64,000 nt of DNA from Micromonospora sediminimaris. GTDB taxonomy: Bacteria > Actinomycetota > Actinomycetes > Mycobacteriales > Micromonosporaceae. This document shows positions 24,289 to 34,320 of this stretch, one piece after another. The stretch is from NCBI GenBank assembly GCA_900112325.1, contig FOLJ01000005.1, positions 1 to 64,000 of the forward strand. The letters are read 5' to 3'. The notes beneath the pieces are model-generated. The model worked only from the letters and a program-made list of their open reading frames with translations. It did not search any database and was not told where the DNA came from. Numbering within the stretch: the first letter of the stretch is position 1; each line of letters begins with the position of its first letter. Made by a program: the position numbers and the translations under genes.

Positions 24289-26595
24289 TCAGGGCGTCGG
24301 GTGCAAGCTGGTGCCGGTGGCGGGCCGTAACCGACCGGCCAGGTCCCGCACGGCCGCCTCGTACGCCTCGTCGGTGTGGTACGGCCAGTGCCGGTTGATC
24401 GGCGGCGGGACGGTGTCGTCGGGTGGCACGGTGATGCCACGCGGGTCGCGCAGCCGCCTGTCGACAGTGCCGGCGGGGCCGGCGACGTGTGGCCGCTGGC
24501 CGGGGCGGTGGGCCGAGAAGATCGGCCCACCGACCGAGTCGGTGTCCCGCCACAGGTTCACCCACCGCCACCCGACCCGGTCGCCAAGTTCGACAAGGAT
24601 CGGGTCGCCGAAGAAGGCCGGGCACAGGCGGGCGTACACCCGATGCAGGGGGCTGCCGTGGGTCAGCAGCGCCACCCGGGGCAGCACTCGGGACGGCAAC
24701 TGGAGCAGGGTGGCGGCGGCCAGTACCGAGCCGTGGCTGTGCCCGGAGAGGATCACCCCACCGTGGTCGGCGAGCGCCGCGACCCGCTTGGCCAGTTCCG
24801 GTACGGCCCGCTCGGCGTAGCAGGGCGGCGCGAACGGGTGCACGGTGCGCGGCCAGAACGTGCCGAGGTCCCAGATCGCCGCCACCGTGCGCCGGGTCTC
24901 CTCGGAACGGTAGGAGAACACCCCGAGCACCACGATGCCGAGCGCAACCAGGCCGATGACGTACATGCCCACATCGGTCGCGAGGGCCAGGTCCGTGGCC
25001 GCCTCACCATCGGTGCCGGCCAGCCGTCGGCTCAGCTGCGACGGCCCGACCCCGATCAGGTCCAGTGCGACGACGGTGACGCCGACCACCGACAGCACCA
25101 GGAACACGGTGAGCACCGGCCCCAGGTGCTCGGCGATCGCGGCCCGCGCGATGATCTCTCGGACGTCCTCGCGTCGGGACCGGGCCTCCGGCGGCGGGTC
25201 GGGGAAGTCCCGCTGGATGATCTCCTCGGCCATCCGGCGTCGCTGCCGGCGGGTCACTGCGATCCGCCAGAGCACCGTGGCGGCGACGACCAGGACTGTG
25301 ATCAGCCCGGCCAGGGCCGCCCAGCGGTAGGAAACCGGCGGTTCCAGCGGCGGCGCGCCAGGGGGGTTCTGCCGGGCCGGGTTCGGGATCTCGCCCCGGT
25401 CGAGCAGGTCGGCGACCCGGTAGACGAGGGCGGCGGCGAATCCGTACGAGGCGGCGACCGCCATGGCGGCGAAGACCGGGCTGGCGAGCCCACCCAGCCA
25501 CGAGGTCCTGGCGGTCGAGCTGTGTCGGCGCTGGAGCAGGGTCACCGCGACGAGCGCGCCGAGCAGCGCGGCCTGGATCGCCACCAGCGCGGCCACCGCG
25601 TCTGCGTGACCGGGCAACTGCCCGCGTGGCGGCTCCGGCTCCAACGGCACCGCGCTGTAGGCGAGAGCCAGCACGGTGAGCGTGATGGCGCCGATCCGCA
25701 GCGGTCGGACGCCGCGCAGGTCGACCGGGCCTCGACCCGCTCCGTCCGGTGCGACCCGTGCCGGCCGGAGAAGCAGCACGGCACAGGCCACCAGCAGCAG
25801 CCAGGCGGCACCGAAGAGCAGGTAGCCGACCGCAGTGGGATGCACGTAGATCAGGGCGCCGAGCAGGCTGACATCGAGCACGCCGAGCCCAACCGCGACG
25901 TGGATGGCGCGCAGCCTGCGTACCACCAGTTCGTCGTTCCAGAATCCGGGGCTGTCGACCCGATCCTCGCCGCCGACGGTGCGGTCCTGTCCACGGGCGG
26001 CCGGAAATGCCTCGAACACCCGGGCGGAGCGTTCGCCGAGCCACCAGAGCAGCCGCAAGGCACCGATCGGTATCAGAGCGAGCAGTGCCAGACGGGGTCC
26101 GAGCGGCAGGTCGCCAAGCCACGACAGATAGCTGCGACCGCGCAGGCAGGGCTGGTAGGGAATGCACTGCCAGCCGATGATGTCGATGGTCACGCCCACC
26201 ATGGAGAGCGTGAACGCGGCGGTCAGGGTCGCGGCGAGCAGGCGGCACAGCGGGCCGATCACACCGCCGGCCCCACCGGTTGCCGGCCGCGTCCACACCG
26301 CGAGGTTGACAAGCATGAACGGCAGCAGGAACAGCAGCGACGCGGTACGCACGGCGCCGCCGGCGGTCAGCGCCCCCCAGCGGTACGCCTCGACCCGCAG
26401 CGCCTGCGGCCGGTCGCTGACGCCGAAGCCGGGCCGGGGGCGGTAGAAGCCGGCGTTGTCGTCGCCGGCGACCCTGGTCACGACCGGATGGTCCAGCAGT
26501 GTTTCGGCGGCGGCTCCGGAGACCCCGTGGACCCGTAGCTCGACCACCTCGTACGCCACGTCTCCGCCCTCCGGCAGCCGCCGATACCGGTTCAC
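24289..26595 (-). CDS. Large multi-pass membrane protein with alpha/beta-hydrolase-like C-terminal domain
   Basis: The 768-aa protein begins with a soluble section (YEVVELRVHGVSGAAAETLLDHP), has about 8-10 predicted membrane segments between residues 85 and 560 (for example ASLLFLLPFMLVNLAVW and LGPVLTVFLVLSVVGVTVVAL), and ends in a soluble domain with the nucleophile-elbow motif GVILSGHSHGSVLAAATLLQLP and later GDRVGWRWVNLWRDTDSVGGPIF. The RVHGV start and GHSHG elbow suggest a lipase-like enzyme on a membrane scaffold. No characterised homologue comes to mind. Confidence 0.85.
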   Translation of the reverse strand: MNRYRRLPEGGDVAYEVVELRVHGVSGAAAETLLDHPVVTRVAGDDNAGFYRPRPGFGVSDRPQALRVEAYRWGALTAGGAVRTASLLFLLPFMLVNLAVWTRPATGGAGGVIGPLCRLLAATLTAAFTLSMVGVTIDIIGWQCIPYQPCLRGRSYLSWLGDLPLGPRLALLALIPIGALRLLWWLGERSARVFEAFPAARGQDRTVGGEDRVDSPGFWNDELVVRRLRAIHVAVGLGVLDVSLLGALIYVHPTAVGYLLFGAAWLLLVACAVLLLRPARVAPDGAGRGPVDLRGVRPLRIGAITLTVLALAYSAVPLEPEPPRGQLPGHADAVAALVAIQAALLGALVAVTLLQRRHSSTARTSWLGGLASPVFAAMAVAASYGFAAALVYRVADLLDRGEIPNPARQNPPGAPPLEPPVSYRWAALAGLITVLVVAATVLWRIAVTRRQRRRMAEEIIQRDFPDPPPEARSRREDVREIIARAAIAEHLGPVLTVFLVLSVVGVTVVALDLIGVGPSQLSRRLAGTDGEAATDLALATDVGMYVIGLVALGIVVLGVFSYRSEETRRTVAAIWDLGTFWPRTVHPFAPPCYAERAVPELAKRVAALADHGGVILSGHSHGSVLAAATLLQLPSRVLPRVALLTHGSPLHRVYARLCPAFFGDPILVELGDRVGWRWVNLWRDTDSVGGPIFSAHRPGQRPHVAGPAGTVDRRLRDPRGITVPPDDTVPPPINRHWPYHTDEAYEAAVRDLAGRLRPATGTSLHPTP

Positions 26596-26675
26596 GGTAG
26601 TGAGCTGACCTGCGCTTTCGCGGTCTTTTCGACAACTCGTGGCGGCGGCCGCAGCGGTGGTGGCGGAGCGGCCGG

Positions 26676-27422
26676 TCAGTGCCGGGCGTGGCGGAGCAGC
26701 AGGGTGCCGTCGTCGGCGCGAAGGACGTGCCGCAGCGGCAGGTGCCGGGCGGGACTCGGGTCACCGGCGGTGATCCGGCCGGGCCCGGCCCCGGCGAGCA
26801 GCGGTGCGATCGAGAGGCACACCTCGTCGACCAGGTCGGCGGCGGTGAGGGCGCCGAACAGGTGCGGACCGCCCTCGCAGAGCAGTTGACCGAGCCCGCG
26901 ACGGCGCAGTTCGGCCAGGCCGGCGACCAGGTCGACCCGGTCGTCACCGAGGCGTACCAGGTCGGCCACGGCGGTCAGGCCGGGAGGTGCTGTCGCGTCG
27001 CGGCGAGTCAGCACCACCGGGCGCACGGGCGCGTCGGCGAAGGCGGCCTGGGCCGGATCGAGGTCGAGGGTGCCGGAGACCACGACCAGGGTCGGATACT
27101 CGGTCAGCCCGTGCGCACGTCGCCAGGCCCGGCGTCGCTCGTCGAGCCGGATCGCCCGGTAACCCTCGTGGCGCAGCGTGCCGGCGGCCACCAGCAGCGC
27201 GTCGCAGAGCATCCGGAGCAGCCCGAAGACCCGCTTGTCGGGTGCGCCGGACAGCCCGGCCGAGTAGCCGTCGAGACTTACCGCGCCGTCGACGCTGGTC
27301 ACGAAGTTCATCCGCAGGTGTGGCCGGTCGGCGCGGCCGTACCGGGCGATGAGCGTGTCGTCGTCCACCGGCTCGGGTGACGGGTCCGGCCAGAGGACGG
27401 AAATCGGCGCTCCGTCGTTCAT
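26676..27422 (-). CDS. RibD C-terminal-domain (dihydrofolate reductase-like) pyrimidine reductase
   Basis: The 248-aa protein has the RibD-C/DHFR fold (RPHLRMNFVTSVDGAVSLDGYSAGLSGAPDKRVFGLLRMLCDALLVAAGTLRHEGY; QLLCEGGPHLFGALTAADLVDEVCLSIAPLLAG). The motifs match stand-alone NADPH-dependent reductases of riboflavin or related pathways. It lacks the deaminase domain and no other rib gene is near, so the substrate is uncertain. The start at 27422 (MNDGAPISVLWPDP) aligns with family members. Confidence 0.9.
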   Translation of the reverse strand: MNDGAPISVLWPDPSPEPVDDDTLIARYGRADRPHLRMNFVTSVDGAVSLDGYSAGLSGAPDKRVFGLLRMLCDALLVAAGTLRHEGYRAIRLDERRRAWRRAHGLTEYPTLVVVSGTLDLDPAQAAFADAPVRPVVLTRRDATAPPGLTAVADLVRLGDDRVDLVAGLAELRRRGLGQLLCEGGPHLFGALTAADLVDEVCLSIAPLLAGAGPGRITAGDPSPARHLPLRHVLRADDGTLLLRHARH

Positions 27423-27573
27423 TCGCCGGCCGGACCGGTGACGGGAGGGGTCGGTCGGGGGGTACGGTGCTGGCAGTCGCACCAGTTCCGGCCCGGGCAG
27501 TCGTCGTGCCGCCGCGCCCGGCACGCTCGGCAGATCATGCTCGCAGCCTATGCCGAGGGAGGATGGGACACCC

Positions 27574-28119
27574 ATGCCGCGTCAGATCTTCCAGCTGAGG
27601 ATGTCCCTGTCCGGGGTTCGTCCGGTGATCTGGCGCCGGGTGCTGGTACCCGGCGGTTACACCCTGGACCGGCTGCACCGGGTGGTGCAGCACGCGATGG
27701 GCTGGCGCGACTGTCACCTGCACTCGTTCGAGATCGACGGCGTGCAGTACGGCGAACCCGACCCCGACGGCGAGCTGGCCCTGCACGACGAGTTGGACGT
27801 CCGGTTGGACGCGGTGGTCGGCAAGGGCAGCCGGTTCCACTACACGTACGACTTCGGCGACTGGTGGGAGCACGACCTGCTGGTGGAGGACGCCCTGACG
27901 GCCGAGGCGGACGAGCGCTATCCGCGCTGCCTCGACGGGGAGCGGGCCTGCCCACCGGAGGACGTCGGCGGACCGCAGGGCTACCTGGTGCTGCTCGCCG
28001 CGTTGGTCGAGCCGGGCCATCCGGAGCACCAGACGATGCGGGACTGGGTGGGTGCCGGCTTCGACCCGGCGGCCTTCGACGCCGGTCGGGTGGACACCCT
28101 GCTGCGTCGTCTCTGCTGA
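27574..28119 (+). CDS. Plasmid pRiA4b ORF-3 family protein
   Basis: The 181-aa protein matches the pRiA4b ORF-3 family (IFQLRMSLSGVRPVIWRRVLVPGGYTLDRLHRVVQHAMGWRDCHLHSFEIDG; YDFGDWWEHDLLVED; YPRCLDGERACPPEDVGGPQGY). The family is widespread on plasmids and chromosomes and has no proven activity; conserved Cys and acidic residues suggest a metal site. The start at 27574 follows GAGGATGGGA. It is divergent from the RibD-C gene. Confidence 0.92.
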   Translation: MPRQIFQLRMSLSGVRPVIWRRVLVPGGYTLDRLHRVVQHAMGWRDCHLHSFEIDGVQYGEPDPDGELALHDELDVRLDAVVGKGSRFHYTYDFGDWWEHDLLVEDALTAEADERYPRCLDGERACPPEDVGGPQGYLVLLAALVEPGHPEHQTMRDWVGAGFDPAAFDAGRVDTLLRRLC

Positions 28120-28194
28120 ACACCGCTTCCGGATCGCAACCCAGCTGCGTTTCCCGATTGTTTGCCGGGTCAAACGAGCTGCGTGGTAACGATC

Positions 28195-28208
28195 TGGGAT
28201 CGCTCCCA
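28195..28208. promoter_or_regulatory. CebR-type operator, box 1
   Basis: TGGGATCGCTCCCA differs at one base from the CebR/CelR consensus TGGGAGCGCTCCCA. It lies just upstream of the TTGACA box of the cebE promoter. Confidence 0.8.
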
Positions 28209-28216
28209 CTGGACTA

Positions 28217-28245
28217 TTGACACTCCCGACACCTGCCGGCAATCT
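28217..28245 (+). promoter_or_regulatory. Predicted cebE promoter
   Basis: TTGACA (28217-28222) and, after 17 bp, CAATCT (28240-28245) make a plausible sigma-70 promoter. CebR boxes lie on each side, the second covering the expected start point, so bound CebR would block initiation. Confidence 0.55.
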
Positions 28246-28247
28246 CA

Positions 28248-28261
28248 TGGGAGCGTTCCCA
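28248..28261. promoter_or_regulatory. CebR-type operator, box 2
   Basis: TGGGAGCGTTCCCA differs at one base from the CebR/CelR consensus and sits 40 bp after the start of box 1, about 125 bp before cebE. Confidence 0.85.
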
Positions 28262-28385
28262 AGAGGCGTGGATCACATGGCGCGCCCTTGGGCGCCGACC
28301 CCGGCTGACGCAGCCGGTGTCGGCAGGCGCTGCGGCACCCCCCACCACAGACAAATGCAGCCTCACCATCGAAAGAGGGGTCAGG

Positions 28386-29675
28386 ATGAGCCTCACCACG
28401 CGGCGTTCCCGCATGGCGGCAGCCGCCCTGGCCGCGATCACCGCTATCGGCGGTCTCGCGGCTTGCGGCAATGACGACGACACGCCGGCCGAGGGCGAGA
28501 AGCCCGCGAAGCTGGTCGTCGACACCTTCGGCGAGTTCGGCTACGACGAGCTCGTCAAGCAGTACGAGCAGCAGACCGGCATCAAGATCGAGCTGCGCAA
28601 GACCGCACAGCTCGGCGAGTACCGGCCGAAGCTGGTCCGTTACCTCGCCACCGGCAAGGGCGCGGCCGACGTGACCGCCCTGGAAGAGGGCATCCTCAAC
28701 GAGTTCAAGGCCAACCCGCGCAACTGGGCCGACCTGACTCCGCTGGTGTCGTCCGAGATCACCGACGACTACCTGCCCTGGAAGTGGGAGCTGGGCAAGG
28801 CACCGGACGGTCGGCTGATCGGCCTGCCGACCGACGTCGGCAGCCTCGCGGTCTGCTACCGCAAGGACCTCTTCGAGGCCGCCGGCCTGCCCACCGATCG
28901 GGAGGCGGTCTCGGCGCTCTGGCCGGACTGGAACGGCTTCCACCAGGCTGGCCAGAAGTACAAGCAGGCCACCGGCAAGGCGTTCGTCGACTCGATCACC
29001 GCCGTCTCCAACGGCGTGCTGTTCCAGCAGGGCAGCGACCTGTTCTACGACAAGGAGAACAACATCATCGCGGACTCCAGCCCCGCGGTGAAGTCTGCCT
29101 GGGACACCGCCACCTCGATGGTGGACATCTCCGCCAAGGCGTCCACCTGGTCGCCCGAGTGGTCCGGCGGCTTCAAGCAGGGCACCTTCGCGGCCACCTT
29201 CTGCCCGTCCTGGATGCTCGGCATCGTCGCGGACAACTCCGGCGAGGAGAACAAGGGCAAGTGGGACGTGGCGGCCGTGCCGGGCGGCGGCGGTAACTGG
29301 GGCGGCTCGTGGCTGGCCGTGCCGGAGCAGAGCAAGTACCCGGAGGAGGCGGCGAAGCTCGCCGAGTTCCTGACCAACGCCACCAGCCAGGTGGAGGCCT
29401 TCAAGGCCAAGGGCCCGCTGCCCACCAACCTGGAGGCGCTGAAGAACGAGGCCTTCCTCAGCTACACCAACGAGTACTTCAGCAACGCGCCGACCGGCAA
29501 GATCTTCGGCGAGAGCGTCGCCCAGATCCAGCCGATCCACCTGGGCCCGAAGCACCAGGCGGTCAAGGAGAACGCGTTCGAGCCGGCGATGCGGGCGTTC
29601 GAGAACGGGCAGGCCAGCAAGGATGCGGCCTGGGAGCAGTTCACTAAGGACGCGCAGACCCAGGGCGTCTTCTGA
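28386..29675 (+). CDS. cebE: Cellobiose/cello-oligosaccharide ABC transporter substrate-binding lipoprotein
   Basis: The 429-aa family 1 solute-binding protein has a lipoprotein signal (IGGLAACGN, lipidated Cys) and the typical fold elements YEQQTGIKIELRK, VTALEEGILNEF, GLPTDVGSLAVCYRKDLFEAAGLP and GNWGGSWLAVPEQSKYPEEA. In Streptomyces CebE binds cellobiose and cellotriose and feeds CebFG; the gene order and CebR boxes here make the same role likely. ATG at 28386 follows AGGGG. A hairpin separates it from cebF, probably keeping the binding protein in excess over the permeases. Confidence 0.93.
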   Translation: MSLTTRRSRMAAAALAAITAIGGLAACGNDDDTPAEGEKPAKLVVDTFGEFGYDELVKQYEQQTGIKIELRKTAQLGEYRPKLVRYLATGKGAADVTALEEGILNEFKANPRNWADLTPLVSSEITDDYLPWKWELGKAPDGRLIGLPTDVGSLAVCYRKDLFEAAGLPTDREAVSALWPDWNGFHQAGQKYKQATGKAFVDSITAVSNGVLFQQGSDLFYDKENNIIADSSPAVKSAWDTATSMVDISAKASTWSPEWSGGFKQGTFAATFCPSWMLGIVADNSGEENKGKWDVAAVPGGGGNWGGSWLAVPEQSKYPEEAAKLAEFLTNATSQVEAFKAKGPLPTNLEALKNEAFLSYTNEYFSNAPTGKIFGESVAQIQPIHLGPKHQAVKENAFEPAMRAFENGQASKDAAWEQFTKDAQTQGVF

Positions 29676-29687
29676 GTGATTCCCTTC

Positions 29688-29721
29688 CGGTGGCGTTCGG
29701 GACTACCCGGACGCCACCGGT
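29688..29721 (+). terminator. Attenuator-like hairpin between cebE and cebF
   Basis: CCGGTGGCGT (29688-29697) pairs with ACGCCACCGG (29712-29721), 12 bp after the cebE stop codon. Partial termination or mRNA 3'-end protection here would give more binding protein than permease. Confidence 0.6.
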
Positions 29722-29784
29722 CGGTCCCCACCGCGCAGCATCCTGCGTGAGGGCCCCCGGGCCTCGCTGGAAAAGGAAACTCGA

Positions 29785-29868
29785 ATGAGCGAGCGTAAGC
29801 GAGCGAATCATCACCTCAGTGCCGTGGTGCCTCGTGGCGGCACGGAGCGCAGCGGAGTGTCGTCATGA
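29785..29868 (+). repeat. Short intergenic element encoding a 27-codon leader ORF overlapping cebF
   Basis: An ATG at 29785, preceded by AAAGGAAA, opens a 27-codon frame starting MSERKRANHH and ending GTERSGVSS. Its stop TGA (29866-29868) overlaps the cebF ATG (29865) as ATGA. I recall such MSER...GTERSGV leaders before many Micromonospora and Salinispora genes, which would make this a dispersed repeat that supplies a ribosome site and coupled start; this is memory, not a search. The 5' end repeats GAGCG and the 3' end has GGAGCGCAGCGGAG. Confidence 0.6.
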
Positions 29869-30833
29869 GCCTGTCGGCCACGACGGCACCGCCGTCGCCA
29901 GCAGCACCACCCCCCGATGTCCCCGCCCGGCGCCGCCGGGGCTATCTCTTCAACCGCCTGGATCTCAAGTACTCCCCGTACCTCTACATCGCGCCGTTCT
30001 TCCTGATCTTCGGAGCCTTCGGGCTGTACCCGATGCTGCGCACCGCCTGGATGTCGCTGCACGACTGGGACATGGTCGGCGAGCACACGTTCATCGGGCT
30101 GGACAACTACACCGAGTTGTTCTCCGACGAATACTTCTGGAACGCGCTGGTCAACACGTTCGGCATCTTCGCCCTGTCGACCATCCCGCAGCTGCTGATG
30201 GCGCTGTTCCTGGCGAATCTGCTCAATCAGACCCTGCTGCGCGCCAAGACCTTCTTCCGGATGGCCATCTTCGTGCCGAACGTGGTTTCGGTGGCCGCCG
30301 TCGCGATCGTCTTCGGCATGCTGTTCCAGCGCGACTTCGGCCTGTTCAACTGGCTGCTCGGCCTCATCGGGGTGGACCAGATCGACTGGCGTGCGCAGGA
30401 GTGGAGTTCCTGGACCGCGATCGCCACGATGGTCAACTGGCGGTGGACCGGCTACAACACCCTGATCCTGCTCGCCGGCATGCAGGCCATCCCGAAGGAT
30501 CTGTACGAGGCGGCCGCGATCGACGGGGCCAGCCCGTGGCGGCAGTTCTGGCAGATCACCCTGCCGATGCTCAAGCCCACCTTCATCTTCGTGGTCATCC
30601 TCTCCACGATCGGCGGCATGCAGCTGTTCACCGAGCCGCTGCTCTTCGCCAACGGCAGCATCATCGGCGGCAACCAGCGGGAGTTCCAGACGCTGGCGAT
30701 GTACATGTACGAGAAGGGCATCTACAACCTGAGTACCGCAGGTTACGGAGCCGCGGTCGCCTGGGCGATCTTCATGATCATCGTCCTCGTGTCGCTGATC
30801 AACTTCATACTCGTCCGCCGCGCGGCCAAGTGA
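29865..30833 (+). CDS. cebF: Cello-oligosaccharide ABC transporter permease 1
   Basis: The 322-aa MalF-type permease has six membrane segments (first: YLYIAPFFLIFGAFGLYPML) and the EAA loop EAAAIDGASPWRQFWQITLP that contacts the ATPase. The N-terminal 25 residues are Pro/Arg-rich cytoplasm. With CebE and CebG it imports cello-oligosaccharides; the ATPase (MsiK in Streptomyces) is usually encoded elsewhere and is not in this window. Its start overlaps the leader ORF. Confidence 0.93.
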   Translation: MSLSATTAPPSPAAPPPDVPARRRRGYLFNRLDLKYSPYLYIAPFFLIFGAFGLYPMLRTAWMSLHDWDMVGEHTFIGLDNYTELFSDEYFWNALVNTFGIFALSTIPQLLMALFLANLLNQTLLRAKTFFRMAIFVPNVVSVAAVAIVFGMLFQRDFGLFNWLLGLIGVDQIDWRAQEWSSWTAIATMVNWRWTGYNTLILLAGMQAIPKDLYEAAAIDGASPWRQFWQITLPMLKPTFIFVVILSTIGGMQLFTEPLLFANGSIIGGNQREFQTLAMYMYEKGIYNLSTAGYGAAVAWAIFMIIVLVSLINFILVRRAAK

Positions 30834-30843
30834 GGAGAGATCG

Positions 30844-31682
30844 ATGATCTCGGCTTCAAAGCGCCTGTGGCGCACCAGTCCACTGACCTACATGGCGCTC
30901 GTCCTGGCGGCGTTGCTGTCGATCTACCCCTTCTACTACATGATCGTGATCGGCACCCGGAGCCTGGAGTCCATCAACGACGTGCCGCCGCCGATGACCC
31001 CGGCCGGCGCGTTCGGTGACAACTTCGGGCGGGTGCTCGACAACGACGCGGCCAACTTCCTCAAGGGCCTGATGAACTCGATCATCGTCTCGTCGGTGGT
31101 CACCGTGTCGGTGGTGCTCACCGGCTCCCTGGCCGGCTTCGCCTTCGCGAAGCTGCGCTTCCGCGGTCGCAACGTGCTGCTGCTGGCGATCATCGTCACC
31201 ATGATGATCCCGACCCAGATGGGCCTCATCCCGCTCTGGAGCATGATGCAGTCGCTGGGGTGGTACGACACCCTCTACGCGGTGACCGTGCCGTTCCTGG
31301 TCAGCGCCTTCGGCGTCTTCATGATGCGGCAGTACGCCAGCCAGGCGATCTCCGACGAGCTGATCGAGGCCGGCCGCGTCGACGGTGCCAGCACCTTCCG
31401 GATCTACTGGAACATCGTGCTGCCCGCGCTGCGCCCAGCGGCCGGCGTGCTCGGTCTGCTCACCTTCATGGAGACCTGGAACTCCTTCCTCTGGCCGTAC
31501 GCGATCCTCACCCCGGAGAACCCGACCCTGCAGGTCTCGCTCTCCTTCCTCTCGTACGCCTACTACACGGACTATTCCCAGGTCTTCGCCGCCACGGCGG
31601 TCGGCACCATCCCGCTGGTGCTCGTCTTTCTTCTCTTCGGCCGCCAGATCATCGGCGGGATCATGGAAGGTGCAGTCAAGTC

Positions 31683-31686
<4 letters not shown>
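30844..31686 (+). CDS. cebG: Cello-oligosaccharide ABC transporter permease 2
   Basis: The 280-aa MalG-type permease has six membrane segments ([21 protein letters not shown] first) and the EAA loop [21 protein letters not shown]. It lies 10 nt after cebF, with GAGGAG before its ATG. Its stop codon overlaps the bglC GTG start (GTGA), so transporter and hydrolase are co-translated. Confidence 0.94.
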
Positions 31687-33116
<1,430 letters not shown>

Positions 33117-33137
33117 GGCGATGGCCAGCCAGTAACG

Positions 33138-33178
33138 GGCGGCCCGGCACCAGCGCTGGTGAAGGTGCCGGGGCCGCC
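33138..33178 (+). terminator. Hairpin between bglC and cebR
   Basis: GGCGGCCCGGCACC (33138-33151) pairs with GGTGCCGGGGCCGCC (33164-33178), with one bulge. It may reduce read-through into cebR. Confidence 0.55.
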
Positions 33179-33198
33179 TGACGTCGGAGGAGCAGACG

Positions 33199-34245
33199 AT
33201 GACAACGCAGCGCACCCGGTCGCTCGGGCGGCCGACGCTCGACGCGGTTGCCGCCCGCGCCGGGGTGGGCCGCGGCACGGTCTCCCGGGTGGTCAACGGC
33301 TCCCCGCAGGTGAGTCCGGAGGCCCGGGCCGCCGTGCAACAGGCCATTGCCGAACTGGGGTACGTACCCAACCGCGCGGCTCGGGCGCTGGTCACCCAGC
33401 GGACCGACTCGGTTGCCCTGGTGGTCAGCGAGTCCGGTGAGCGGATCTTCGCCGAGCCGTTCTTCGCCGGCATCGTCCGGGGGATCAGCTCCGCCCTGCT
33501 GGAGACGCCGTTGCAGCTCTGGCTGGCCATGGCCCAGTCGCCGCTGGAGCGGGAGCGGGTCGAGCACCACCTGACCAACCAGCACATCGACGGCGTACTG
33601 CTGCTGTCGCTGCACGACGACGATCCGCTGCCCACCCTGCTGGAGGAGCGTGGCCTGCCCACCGTGCTCGGCGGGCGGCCCGCGCGGATGCTGCACCCCG
33701 AGGCGCAGCCCGCCTCGTTCGTCGACGTCAACAACGCCGGTGGGGCACGCCAGGCGGTCGAGTACCTCGCCGGTCGGGGACGGCGGCGCATCGCCACCAT
33801 CGCCGGCCCGCAGGACATGGGCGCCGGCCTGGCCCGGTTGTCCGGCTATCGGGATGCGGTCCGCACCGCCGGGTTCGGCGTCAACCCCGACCTGATCGCG
33901 TACGGCGACTTCAGCGAGGAGAGCGGCGCGACGGCCATGCGGGGGTTGCTGGAGCGCTGCCCCGACCTGGACGCCGTCTTCGTGGCCGCCGACCTGATGG
34001 CCTTCGGTGCCATGCGGACGCTGCGGGAGGCCGGCCGTCGGGTGCCGCAGGACGTGGCCGTGGTCGGTTTCGGCGACGAACCGATCGCCCGGCAGGCCAA
34101 CCCGCCACTGACGTCGGTGTTCCAGCCGGTGGAGGAGATGGGCCGGCAGATGGCGCGGCTGCTGGTCGACCGGATCCGCGGCGACGAGCTTGCCACTCCA
34201 CACGTCGTCCTGGACACCCAGTTCGTCGAGCGCGCCTCCGCCTGA
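33199..34245 (+). CDS. cebR: LacI-family repressor of the cellobiose regulon
   Basis: The 348-aa repressor has an N-terminal LacI helix-turn-helix (RPTLDAVAARAGVGRGTVSRVVNGSPQVSPEARAAVQQAIAELGYVPN, about 12-60) and a periplasmic-binding-protein-like effector domain (VVVSESGERIFAEPFF, VDGVLLLSLH-type core, VVGFGDEPIARQANPPLTSV). CebR of Streptomyces binds TGGGAGCGCTCCCA and is released by cellobiose or cellotriose. Here the gene is at the 3' end of the operon on the same strand; in Streptomyces it is usually upstream and divergent. GGAGGAG precedes the ATG. Confidence 0.92.
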   Translation: MTTQRTRSLGRPTLDAVAARAGVGRGTVSRVVNGSPQVSPEARAAVQQAIAELGYVPNRAARALVTQRTDSVALVVSESGERIFAEPFFAGIVRGISSALLETPLQLWLAMAQSPLERERVEHHLTNQHIDGVLLLSLHDDDPLPTLLEERGLPTVLGGRPARMLHPEAQPASFVDVNNAGGARQAVEYLAGRGRRRIATIAGPQDMGAGLARLSGYRDAVRTAGFGVNPDLIAYGDFSEESGATAMRGLLERCPDLDAVFVAADLMAFGAMRTLREAGRRVPQDVAVVGFGDEPIARQANPPLTSVFQPVEEMGRQMARLLVDRIRGDELATPHVVLDTQFVERASA

Positions 34246-34320
34246 ACCACGCGCCACCCCGGGCGGGTGCTGGCGGCGGGTCGTACGCGGGCCGGCGCTT
34301 ACCCGGCCCCCGATAACTCT

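Noticed and set aside
28120..28385. Possible riboswitch in the cebE leader
   Set aside because: The gap is explained by a promoter and two CebR-type boxes; no conserved riboswitch core or terminator/antiterminator pair is visible.
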